This document shows positions 1 through 6,318 of a DNA stretch of 8,105 nucleotides, piece by piece; position 1 is the stretch's first letter; each line of letters opens with the position of its first letter. A program made the translations under genes and the position numbers. The notes under the pieces were generated by a model, which made no database searches, was not told the DNA's origin, and saw nothing but the letters and a program-made list of their open reading frames with translations. Source of the DNA: Candidatus Aciduliprofundum sp. (lineage in GTDB: Archaea > Thermoplasmatota > Thermoplasmata > Thermoplasmatales > Aciduliprofundaceae); the NCBI GenBank assembly GCA_015523135.1, contig WAKY01000114.1, forward strand, positions 1-8,105, given 5' to 3'.

Positions 1-756
1 CACCATATCTGCCTCTTTTATTGCGTCAATCATTGGCATTACTCGAAATCCGTCCATTCGCGCTTCTATGGCCTTCACAGGATCTATCTCGGTGACGATT
101 ACGTTTGCACCCATTCCTCTAAGCCTCATTGCTATTCCCCTACCGCACCAGCCGTAGCCGGCGACCACCGCTATTTTTCCCGCTATGCTGAGATTAGTGG
201 CGCTCATTATGCCGTCGAGGGTGCTCTGCCCGGTGCCGTAGCGATTGTCGAAGAGATGCTTCATCTTGGCATCGTTCACATCGAACATTGGAAATCTGAG
301 AACTCCTTTTTTCTCCATGACCTTCAAGCGAAGCACTCCAGTTGTTGTCTCTTCGTTGCCCCCCAAGATTGGAATATGAGAGTATGAGGTGTGAAGCATC
401 GTGGTTAAATCTCCGCCGTCGTCGATTATTATGTCCGGCTCCATTTCGAGCACGTTGTGCAGGTTTTCGTAATACTCTTCCCTCGTCTCTCCCTTCTTCG
501 CATAAACATTTAGACCTCTTTCTCGCAAGGCTTCAACAACGGAATCATCGGTGCTCAGGGGATTGCAAGAAGCTAACCGTACATTTGCGCCTCCGTCTCG
601 CAGGGTTAGAGCAAGAATTCCGGTTTTCGCCTCAACATGTAGAGCCATGCCAATCTTGAGATCTTCAAAAAGTTTCTCTTCCATGAATCTCTTCCTGATT
701 TTCTGAATGACACCCATATGAGTATAAGCCCAATCAAGTCTGTTTTGACCTTCCAT
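1..756 (-). CDS. ahcY: S-adenosylhomocysteine hydrolase, N-terminal part (cut by window edge)
   Basis: Cytosolic enzyme that reversibly splits S-adenosylhomocysteine, the by-product of SAM-dependent methylation, into adenosine and homocysteine using bound NAD. The window holds 252 codons of a family usually a little over 400 residues; the frame is open to position 1. Visible in order: a substrate-domain segment ALHVEAKTG (38-46), SCNPLSTDD (63-71), IIIDDGGDL (109-117), NEETTTG (134-140), VNDAKMKHLFDN (160-171) and the NAD-binding GYGWCGRG (200-207). E136, K166 and D170 match the catalytic Glu, Lys and Asp of the human enzyme (E156, K186, D190). The start is the ATG at 756-754: no in-frame ATG, GTG or TTG was seen in the codons just upstream, although many homologues carry some 15 more residues (a VKDISLA-like segment). 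No Shine-Dalgarno is visible, so the mRNA is leaderless or nearly so. G+C is clearly higher than in the neighbours. Family assignment is very secure. Confidence 0.96.
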   Translation of the reverse strand, partial: MEGQNRLDWAYTHMGVIQKIRKRFMEEKLFEDLKIGMALHVEAKTGILALTLRDGGANVRLASCNPLSTDDSVVEALRERGLNVYAKKGETREEYYENLHNVLEMEPDIIIDDGGDLTTMLHTSYSHIPILGGNEETTTGVLRLKVMEKKGVLRFPMFDVNDAKMKHLFDNRYGTGQSTLDGIMSATNLSIAGKIAVVAGYGWCGRGIAMRLRGMGANVIVTEIDPVKAIEARMDGFRVMPMIDAIKEADMV

Positions 757-831
757 GCAGGGGTATGTTACAGCGAGTAGATAATTTTTTGTTATGGCAT
801 TTTTAAATATGAGTATGTTATTAATTAATTG
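757..831. promoter_or_regulatory. Divergent promoter region between ahcY and the STAND/TPR gene
   Basis: This 75-bp AT-rich spacer must drive both flanking genes. TTTTAAATAT (801-810) is a good archaeal TATA box for the plus-strand gene: its centre lies about 26 bp before the ATG at 832, which implies a leaderless transcript. On the minus strand the same near-palindromic box would start transcription near 780. An alternative A/T run (about 792-781) would place the start next to the ahcY ATG at 756. An 8-bp direct repeat, GTATGTTA, occurs at 763-770 and 813-820, exactly 50 bp apart, and TTAATTAA (821-828) is a palindrome; either could bind a regulator, but this is only suggestive. Confidence 0.6.
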
Positions 832-3800
832 ATGGTCTTTGTCGGCAGGGAGAAAGAGCTTCACAATTTAAATATGTATCTAAATGATGTTAAAAGAGGG
901 GAGGGTAGAGTAGTGCTTTTAGAGGGCCCTGCCGGAATAGGGAAGAGTTATCTGGTGGAGAAATTTTTGGAAGAAATTAAAGATGTCCAAATTCTAAAAA
1001 GCAGGTGTGAGCAGTCTACCCAGTATGTACCATATAATGCTATCTCTCAAGCTCTTGAAAACTATGGAACTCTTACGGAAATAAAGAGAAATGAGTGGAA
1101 AAGGAAAATAAAAGAAACATCTAAAAAATTATATAGAAAGAGTAAAATAGTATTTGTGGATGAAATAGGGTATGGGGGAGGGTATAGATTATATAAAGAA
1201 CTTAGTAGGAGGATAAATGGATTGTATTTCACAATACGACAGCCAAACAGAAGTGATGCAGTATGGCTTACCGAAACAAAAACGAATAAAGAGAGCATAA
1301 ATCCATATAATTTAGAATTTGAATTTATAATGTATTTGCATGAATTTCTAAATAGTGATGAGAGAAGATTGGTGTATATTGAGAATTTAAACTATCTCAT
1401 TTACATTGCAGGGATAGATAGGGTTGTGGATTTTCTTCATACTTTGCGTTCATTAGCTTATAACAAACATTTAATCATAATTTCTGGAAAGATAGAGTAT
1501 CTCTCTGAGAAAGAAAGGCAGTCAATAAGCAATTTATTTGATGAAAAGCTTATAATTGAATGGGATGATAAAATAACTCCACCTACAGTAATTCTTACTG
1601 ATAAGGTAAGTGATAAGAATGTTTTGAGGTTAACAGACAGAAAAAGTAATGATAAAAATTCTGTTTACATCTCTCCTCAAGGTATACATCCAACGCGATT
1701 GGATTTTGAGATATTTGAAAAGATAGCAGAGGCTATAGATAGTGGGATGGATATTGCGGTAGAATGCTTAAACACAATTATACATTATAATGATAAAAGG
1801 AGGGTTTATATATGGCTTAAAGCAGTGGGGGATTATGCTAGGAAAAATAAGAAAAGAGTTTATTTGGTTGAGAAAACTTCGATTTCAAAGGACATAGAAT
1901 TCTTCTTTGATTTAATAGATGATGGCAAAGAGAGAATATATGGTAGACCAGAGATAATTGAGGGGCCTGTTAAATTCTATGATGTTATACATCAATTTTT
2001 GAATTACAATTCTAGGAGAAAGCCCATAATTTTGATATTCGAAGATATACAATGGATTGATAGTAACTCTTTAGAACTCATTTATTACCTCACTCGGAAC
2101 ATAGAAAAAAACAGAATAATGATAATCCTTACATATAGAAATGAGGATATTGTTGAAAACAAAAATATTTTAGAAATAATTTCAAATATACAAGACGAGC
2201 CCACTGCTAAGATAATAAGATTAAAATCTTTGAAGAAGAGAGATATTGAAAATATATTGCATACTTTTGGATATAAAGGAGAAATTGAACCAATTTATGA
2301 GATTAGTGAGGGAAATCCATTATTGGCAATAAATATGGCAAGGTATATGTTTCAAGGAAACAAAGGTCCATTGCCAGAAACAATAAAAGAAAGTGTAGAA
2401 TTTCAAGTGGATAAGCTAAAAGATCATATTTTAAATTTTATTAGATTTTTGTCTGTTGCAGGCTATGAAGTTCCTTTGGATATTGTTGAATCTTTCTATC
2501 CAGAGTATAAGCAATTTTTAGAAGACCAATCAAATATATTTGTTAGGTTAGAAGGTAAAAAGCTTAGATTTCTTTATCCTCTTTATAGGGAGATAATATA
2601 TGATGGTATATCACGTGATACAAGACTTGGTTTTCACAGGAAAATTGGAGAATGGGCAGAAAGAAACAGAAATATTTTTATGGCCGCATATCACTATTAT
2701 ATGGCCAGGGATGAGAGAGCTATTGGATTTTTAAGGATGGCTGCTGAAGAATCTGTTAAGATGCTGGCTTTTAAGAGTGCCATAGATTACCTTCAAAAAG
2801 CTCTTGAAATTGCAGTTAAGTATGGGAAAAATGAGATTATAGGAGAGCTCTATAAGAATCTTGGTGATTGGTATGTGGCAGTTGGAGAGTATAAAAAAGC
2901 AGTAAAGATGCTTTCTAGAGCTATAGACTACATGCCTGAGGATATTGTTTATTTTGGTACCCAAATGGGAATGTGCTATAGGCTTATGGGTGAGCTAGAT
3001 AGGGCAAGGGAAGTTCTAAATGAATACCTCAAAGTTGCAAAAGGTATAGATAAGGGGAGGATAATTGGAGAGCTTGGTATAATTGATTGGGAAACTGGAA
3101 GTTTTAAAGAATCTCTTGAAAAATTGAAGAGATATCTTGCCTATGCGCAAAGGTATGGAAGCAAAGTTGATGAGGTCAAAGCTACAAGAAATATAGCATC
3201 TGTTTATTATATGGAGGGGAACTACAAAAAGGCTTTGAAATATGCAGAAAAAGCTCTTAGACTTGCGGAGGGTATTGGCGATATAAGAGAGATAGCGGAT
3301 ACTTACAATGTTATAGGCGTTATAAATAATCATTTAAACAATTATAATGAGGCTCTAAATTATCTCTTAAAATATCTGGAGATCAGTGAGAAGATGGGAA
3401 ATTTGACATATCTCACTAGGGCCTATAACAATATAGGGGTAACTTATGAGAAAATGGGAGAAGTAAAAAAAGCTGAAGAGTATTATAAAAGGACTTTAGA
3501 GATAACCGAAAAGCTTGGTAATGATAAATTATTGGAGGCTTTTCATAATAATATAGCAATTCTCTACTCGAGGCATGGAAATTATTCTCTTGCCCTAGAG
3601 CATATTAGTAAGAGCTTGGAAATTTCGATTAAATTAAATAACAAGTATGGTATATGTGAAAGATTGGTAACCTTGGGGGGGATAAATTCGGAAATAGGAA
3701 AATATATGGATGCCCTTGATTTCTACTCACAGGCAATGGAAATTGCAAAGATGTACAAATATACCACTATTTTATTCTCTATATATATTTATATGGCTAG

Positions 3801-4281
3801 ATTGTATATATACATGGGGGAGCTTAAAAAAGCGCAGGAATATATTGATTTAGCATATTCTTTAAAAAAGAATGTGCAGGAAAATTATCTGATAATGGAT
3901 TATTATATAATAAATGCAGAGTACGATATAGCTTTGAAAAACTGGGATATGGTGCTAAAATGGCTAGATAAAGCTAAAGAGAACGGAAAGGTGATAAAAG
4001 ATTTTATAAACTTAGCTTACATAGATGTACTAAGGGCTTATACAATATGTAACAAAGATAATGCTTTGCCAAAAGATATATTTGAAAGGGCTATAAAAGA
4101 GTATATGGAGATTGACTATAAGGCTTATCTTGCTGATGCTTATTACTACTATGCTCTATGCCTCTTAAAAAAGAATAAAAAAGAAGGAAGAAATAAGATA
4201 AATAAAGCTATGAAACTCTATGAAGAAATGGGTGCCGAAGATAAAGTACAAAAAATTAAAAATAAAATTAGTGAGATATGA
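832..4281 (+). CDS. STAND-type AAA ATPase with inserted DUF835-like domains and C-terminal TPR array
   Basis: A 1149-residue, probably cytosolic signalling ATPase of unknown specific role. Numbering is from ATG 832. The N-terminus opens with FVGREKEL, followed by Walker A GPAGIGKS (32-39). Residues about 104-243 resemble DUF835 (WLTET 145-149, LVYIENLNYLI 180-190, then HLIIISG and YLSEKE). Residues about 262-360 resemble a second, shortened copy (VLRLTDR 264-270, RVYIWLKAVGDYA, RVYLVEK). The ATPase then resumes with Walker B PIILIFEDIQWID (398-410), a sensor-like TYRNED (434-439) and SEGNPLL (492-498). A winged-helix-like region (about 520-612) follows, then about ten TPRs (640-1145) with a period near 40 residues. 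An in-frame TTG at 829 would add one residue; ATG 832 fits the TATA spacing better. There is no Shine-Dalgarno, signal peptide or membrane segment. The gene is strongly AT-rich. The ATPase-TPR architecture is secure; the DUF835 call rests on motif recognition. Confidence 0.9.
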   Translation: MVFVGREKELHNLNMYLNDVKRGEGRVVLLEGPAGIGKSYLVEKFLEEIKDVQILKSRCEQSTQYVPYNAISQALENYGTLTEIKRNEWKRKIKETSKKLYRKSKIVFVDEIGYGGGYRLYKELSRRINGLYFTIRQPNRSDAVWLTETKTNKESINPYNLEFEFIMYLHEFLNSDERRLVYIENLNYLIYIAGIDRVVDFLHTLRSLAYNKHLIIISGKIEYLSEKERQSISNLFDEKLIIEWDDKITPPTVILTDKVSDKNVLRLTDRKSNDKNSVYISPQGIHPTRLDFEIFEKIAEAIDSGMDIAVECLNTIIHYNDKRRVYIWLKAVGDYARKNKKRVYLVEKTSISKDIEFFFDLIDDGKERIYGRPEIIEGPVKFYDVIHQFLNYNSRRKPIILIFEDIQWIDSNSLELIYYLTRNIEKNRIMIILTYRNEDIVENKNILEIISNIQDEPTAKIIRLKSLKKRDIENILHTFGYKGEIEPIYEISEGNPLLAINMARYMFQGNKGPLPETIKESVEFQVDKLKDHILNFIRFLSVAGYEVPLDIVESFYPEYKQFLEDQSNIFVRLEGKKLRFLYPLYREIIYDGISRDTRLGFHRKIGEWAERNRNIFMAAYHYYMARDERAIGFLRMAAEESVKMLAFKSAIDYLQKALEIAVKYGKNEIIGELYKNLGDWYVAVGEYKKAVKMLSRAIDYMPEDIVYFGTQMGMCYRLMGELDRAREVLNEYLKVAKGIDKGRIIGELGIIDWETGSFKESLEKLKRYLAYAQRYGSKVDEVKATRNIASVYYMEGNYKKALKYAEKALRLAEGIGDIREIADTYNVIGVINNHLNNYNEALNYLLKYLEISEKMGNLTYLTRAYNNIGVTYEKMGEVKKAEEYYKRTLEITEKLGNDKLLEAFHNNIAILYSRHGNYSLALEHISKSLEISIKLNNKYGICERLVTLGGINSEIGKYMDALDFYSQAMEIAKMYKYTTILFSIYIYMARLYIYMGELKKAQEYIDLAYSLKKNVQENYLIMDYYIINAEYDIALKNWDMVLKWLDKAKENGKVIKDFINLAYIDVLRAYTICNKDNALPKDIFERAIKEYMEIDYKAYLADAYYYYALCLLKKNKKEGRNKINKAMKLYEEMGAEDKVQKIKNKISEI
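2782..4260 (+). repeat. TPR array within the STAND protein
   Basis: Residues about 650-1143 of the 832-4281 protein form consecutive helix-turn-helix units of the tetratricopeptide type. The typical signature is visible repeatedly: small residues at the A-helix positions, G-[ND/K/E]-Y/L at the turn and A-[LV] in the B helix, for example GEYKKAVKMLSRAI, GNYKKALKYAEKAL, NNYNEALNYLLKYL, GEVKKAEEYYKRTL, GNYSLALEHISKSL and GKYMDALDFYSQAM. The middle units repeat about every 40 residues rather than 34, as in MalT/LGN-type arrays. Such arrays bind partner proteins or peptides and commonly act as the sensor end of STAND ATPases. The last two or three units are more divergent. The repetition is at protein level; I saw no long exact nucleotide repeats. 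Confidence 0.88.
4250..4267 (-). terminator. Oligo-T terminator of the KaiC-like operon
   Basis: On the minus strand, starting right after the TAA stop (4270-4268) of the KaiC-like gene, the sequence reads T4-A-T5-AA-T6. Archaeal RNA polymerase terminates at such T-rich tracts without needing a hairpin. The tract lies inside the last codons of the convergent STAND/TPR gene, where it encodes the lysine-rich end (QKIKNKI), so one stretch serves as coding sequence on one strand and a probable terminator on the other. Confidence 0.6.
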
Positions 4282-4978
4282 TTCTAAATCCCTTGGTATC
4301 TACTAACAATGGATAGTAATCTGTGGAGTGCTTAACTCCCCTTATTTTTATTATTGATATGTATCTCCCCAAAGTTCTCCCTATTCTCTCCATTGAGAGA
4401 TGAATAATACTATCAGCTAAGAAACCTTCAACATCGTAAGTTCCAAATTGCATAGAGTTATAGGATGTTTCTGATATGGCCAAGGTAGTTGCACCTAGCT
4501 CTCTCATAGCTTCAAATAGGAAGAACAGCTGGTTTCTAGGATTTTCCAAGTTAGAAATGGCATATAAGGCGTTGAGAGAATCTAAAATGACAAAATCCAA
4601 TTTTTTGTTCTTCGCAAACTCTTTTACTGGATTTATTATAGAATCCAGCCAATTTACTTTCTCGTGCCTTCCAGTATCTTTTACTATCTTTCTAACTAAT
4701 CCCCAGTCAAATATGTTAAACTCGCAGTTCTTAGGTAATTTATCTATATCCATTCCCAAACTCAGCATTTGATTAATCAAACTTTCTCTGCTCTGCTCTA
4801 AAGAAATGTAGACAACATTTCCTTCTTTTTTGTCTTTTAGATAATTGTAGGCAATGTAGAAACTGAAACTGGACTTCATGCTACCTGTAGGTCCGGAGAT
4901 AAGGATTACAGAGCCTTTGGGTATCCCACCTTCTATCCGCTCATCTAGCCCCTTTACATAGGTGTTTATAAATTCCAT
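4268..4978 (-). CDS. KaiC-like RecA-fold ATPase (single domain)
   Basis: A 236-residue single-domain P-loop ATPase of the KaiC/RadA-like group common in archaea. Numbering is from ATG 4978. It starts with the characteristic GLDERIEGGIPKGS (10-23), then Walker A GPTGSMKSS (29-37), where Met replaces the usual Gly of GxGKT as in many archaeal KaiC-like proteins. Next come VVYISLEQS with the candidate catalytic Glu61 (followed by Gln, where KaiC has a second Glu), Walker B LDFVILDSLNAL (Asp133) and the C-terminal IIKIRGVKH element with the terminal GFRI strand. A GTG at 4987 would add three residues, but it sits inside the Shine-Dalgarno GGTGA (4988-4984), correctly spaced from ATG 4978, so ATG is preferred. 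That Shine-Dalgarno lies in the 3' end of the upstream small gene, so translation is likely coupled. Partners and output are unknown; a regulatory or switch role is inferred from the family only. Confidence 0.9.
   Translation of the reverse strand: MEFINTYVKGLDERIEGGIPKGSVILISGPTGSMKSSFSFYIAYNYLKDKKEGNVVYISLEQSRESLINQMLSLGMDIDKLPKNCEFNIFDWGLVRKIVKDTGRHEKVNWLDSIINPVKEFAKNKKLDFVILDSLNALYAISNLENPRNQLFFLFEAMRELGATTLAISETSYNSMQFGTYDVEGFLADSIIHLSMERIGRTLGRYISIIKIRGVKHSTDYYPLLVDTKGFRIISH
4341..4356 (+). terminator. Possible T-rich terminator for the STAND/TPR gene
   Basis: On the plus strand CTTATTTTTATTATTG lies about 60 bp past the TGA of the STAND/TPR gene, inside the convergent KaiC-like gene. 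It is the first T-rich tract downstream of the stop and could end the plus-strand transcript. If so, the two convergent mRNAs overlap by roughly 100 nt. The tract is modest (one T5 run), so this is a weak call. Confidence 0.25.
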
Positions 4979-4979
4979 A

Positions 4980-5228
4980 CTACTCACCTATCTCAAATTT
5001 TAAGGAACTTAAAAGCTCTTTATACGTTTTATCAGCAAGTTCCTCCCCCGCAAATCTTTCAATAAATCTTTTTATTTCTTCACTCATGATTTTTGCATAC
5101 TCTTTCTCATTAAGTCCATTTCTATTTACTTTCTTTTTATTTACTTCTACAATTATTTCACTTAAATTTCCAAATAATGGATATAGGGTTTTCTCGATTT
5201 TCAAATCAATAAGGTCTTTTGAATCCAT
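4980..5228 (-). CDS. Small protein of unknown function upstream of the KaiC-like gene
   Basis: I do not recognise this 82-residue protein. It is charged and looks mostly helical after a short hydrophobic stretch (LYPLFGNLSEIIVEV), with no cysteines, signal peptide or zinc motif. The frame extends upstream to 5291, but ATG 5228 is chosen: a strong TATA box TTTTATATAC (5260-5251, minus strand) lies about 27 bp ahead of it, which predicts a leaderless transcript starting at that ATG. The longer version would place the promoter inside coding sequence and add an implausible aromatic-rich N-terminus. Its stop TAG (4982-4980) is followed 1 bp later by the start of the KaiC-like ATPase, whose Shine-Dalgarno it contains, so the two form an operon and probably act together. 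A partner or regulator of the ATPase is a guess from position alone. Confidence 0.75.
   Translation of the reverse strand: MDSKDLIDLKIEKTLYPLFGNLSEIIVEVNKKKVNRNGLNEKEYAKIMSEEIKRFIERFAGEELADKTYKELLSSLKFEIGE
4984..4988 (-). promoter_or_regulatory. Shine-Dalgarno deciding the KaiC-like start
   Basis: GGTGA on the minus strand, ending 5 bp before ATG 4978 and located in the last codons of the upstream small gene. It overlaps the alternative GTG (4987-4985), which argues that GTG is part of the ribosome binding site rather than the start. Confidence 0.75.
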
Positions 5229-5314
5229 TAAAAGATATAAGTGAAAGAATGTATATAAAATTTGTGTGTAAGCAAATTTATAAATATTCAAAATATTACA
5301 CCGCTGGTGATTAG
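5229..5314. promoter_or_regulatory. Divergent promoter region between the small-gene/KaiC operon and mtnA
   Basis: This 86-bp spacer carries two well-placed TATA-like boxes. On the minus strand TTTTATATAC (5260-5251) is centred about 27 bp before the ATG at 5228, predicting a leaderless mRNA for the small gene. On the plus strand TTTATAAATA (5277-5286) predicts transcription from about 5305-5308, leaving a leader of roughly 8-10 nt before the mtnA ATG at 5315. GGTGA (5306-5310) is a Shine-Dalgarno match 4 bp before that ATG, so mtnA could use either mode. I saw no convincing operator. Confidence 0.65.
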
Positions 5315-6316
5315 ATGAGAATAAAATTTGAAAATGGTACTAAGGAAATGCATGCAGTTTGGTTTGAGGATGGAATTGTAAAGCTTATAGACCAGCGAAA
5401 GTTGCCTGCCAAGTTTGAGATATTTGAGGCAAAAACAACGGAGGAAGTGGCATATGCTATAAAGGAAATGGTTGTTCGTGGAGCTCCTGCAATAGGCATA
5501 ACCGCAGCGTATGGTATGGCTCAAGCCTCTTTGCAGGGAAGAGATGTGGATGAAGTTTTTGAAATTCTTAAAAACACAAGACCAACAGCCCATGATTTAT
5601 TCTATGCTCTTCGCACTATGAGAGATGCCATAAATTCTGGTGAGGATGCAGTGAAGAAAGCGGAAGAGTATGCAAATGATATTATTGGAAGATGTGAAAA
5701 GATTGGTGAGTATGGAGAGAGATTGATAAAAGACGGATTCAAAATTTTAACACACTGCAACGCAGGAGCTTTGGCAGTTGGAGATTGGGGTACCGCTACA
5801 GCACCTCTTCGTAAGGCACATAGAAATGGGAAGAAAATATTTGTATGGGTTGATGAAACCCGTCCAAGATTGCAGGGTGCACGTTTAACTGCTTGGGAGA
5901 TGGTTCAGGAGGGTATTGAGCATGCGGTAATAGCGGATAATGCTGCTGGCTATTTTATGCATAAGGGTGAGATAGATATGGTAATAGTGGGAGCAGATAG
6001 GATCACGAGCAATGGAGATGTGGCAAATAAAATAGGAACTTATGAAAAGGCAGTTGTGGCTAAGGAAAATGGCATACCATTCTATGTGGCTGCACCCATA
6101 AGCACATTTGATTTCTCTCTAGAAAATGGGGATCAGATACCAATTGAAGAGAGAGGAGAGGAAGAGGTGTTATTTTGTAGGGAATGCAGAATTGCACCTC
6201 AAGAGAGCCATGCTAGAAATCCTGCATTTGATGTTACGCCTGTAAAGTATATCACAGGAATAATCACCGAGAAAGGGGTATTCAAGCCCGATGAACTATG
6301 GAAATTGAAAAGCTAA
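5315..6316 (+). CDS. mtnA: S-methyl-5-thioribose-1-phosphate isomerase
   Basis: Cytosolic isomerase of methionine salvage: it converts 5-methylthioribose-1-phosphate, made from methylthioadenosine, to 5-methylthioribulose-1-phosphate. The 333-residue length is normal for the family, which shares its fold with eIF2B alpha/beta/delta. Visible signatures are MVVRGAPAIGITAAYG in the N-terminal part, THCNAGALAVGDWGTA with catalytic Cys148, VDETRPRLQGARLTAWE, IADNAAGYFM, VGADRITSNGDVANKIGTYE with catalytic Asp228, and AAPISTFD near the C-terminus. ATG 5315 follows a Shine-Dalgarno GGTGA and begins with the expected MRIKFENG. The related ribose-1,5-bisphosphate isomerase of the archaeal AMP pathway shares the Cys/Asp pair, but RGAPAIG and the overall pattern favour MtnA. 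The gene has its own promoter and ends 2 bp from the convergent maturase gene. Downstream salvage steps in archaea vary, and none are in the window. Confidence 0.94.
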   Translation: MRIKFENGTKEMHAVWFEDGIVKLIDQRKLPAKFEIFEAKTTEEVAYAIKEMVVRGAPAIGITAAYGMAQASLQGRDVDEVFEILKNTRPTAHDLFYALRTMRDAINSGEDAVKKAEEYANDIIGRCEKIGEYGERLIKDGFKILTHCNAGALAVGDWGTATAPLRKAHRNGKKIFVWVDETRPRLQGARLTAWEMVQEGIEHAVIADNAAGYFMHKGEIDMVIVGADRITSNGDVANKIGTYEKAVVAKENGIPFYVAAPISTFDFSLENGDQIPIEERGEEEVLFCRECRIAPQESHARNPAFDVTPVKYITGIITEKGVFKPDELWKLKS

Positions 6317-6318
6317 AT

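Noticed and set aside
342..659. Plus-strand open frame of 105 codons
   Set aside because: Lies entirely antisense to ahcY, whose motifs are unmistakable; the Arg/Leu/Cys-rich translation is a shadow of its G+C-rich codons.
1138..1164. KSKIVFVDE as the Walker B of the STAND ATPase
   Set aside because: It fits the first strand of the DUF835-like domain, while the segment at residues 398-410 has the full hydrophobic-ED-x-x-W-x-D pattern followed by sensor and GNPLL motifs.
1062..1298. Minus-strand open frame opposite the STAND gene
   Set aside because: Antisense to a continuous, domain-bearing frame; low-complexity hydrophobic translation and no start signals.
3016..3333. Minus-strand open frame of 105 codons (with a similar one at 2731-2964)
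   Set aside because: Antisense to the TPR array; repetitive AT-rich codons leave few stops on the other strand.
2782..4260. CRISPR-like or tandem DNA repeats in the TPR region
   Set aside because: Periodicity is about 120 bp and only at protein level; nucleotide copies are too diverged and there are no spacers.
4476..4772. Plus-strand open frame inside the KaiC-like gene
   Set aside because: Antisense to Walker-motif coding sequence; no family resemblance or ribosome binding site.
5229..5291. N-terminal extension of the small gene to 5291
   Set aside because: The TATA box at 5260-5251 would fall inside coding sequence, and the extension is an aromatic-rich stretch with no start signal; ATG 5228 fits a leaderless start.
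5288..5593. Minus-strand open frame opposite the start of mtnA
   Set aside because: Overlaps the divergent promoters and is antisense to conserved MtnA sequence.
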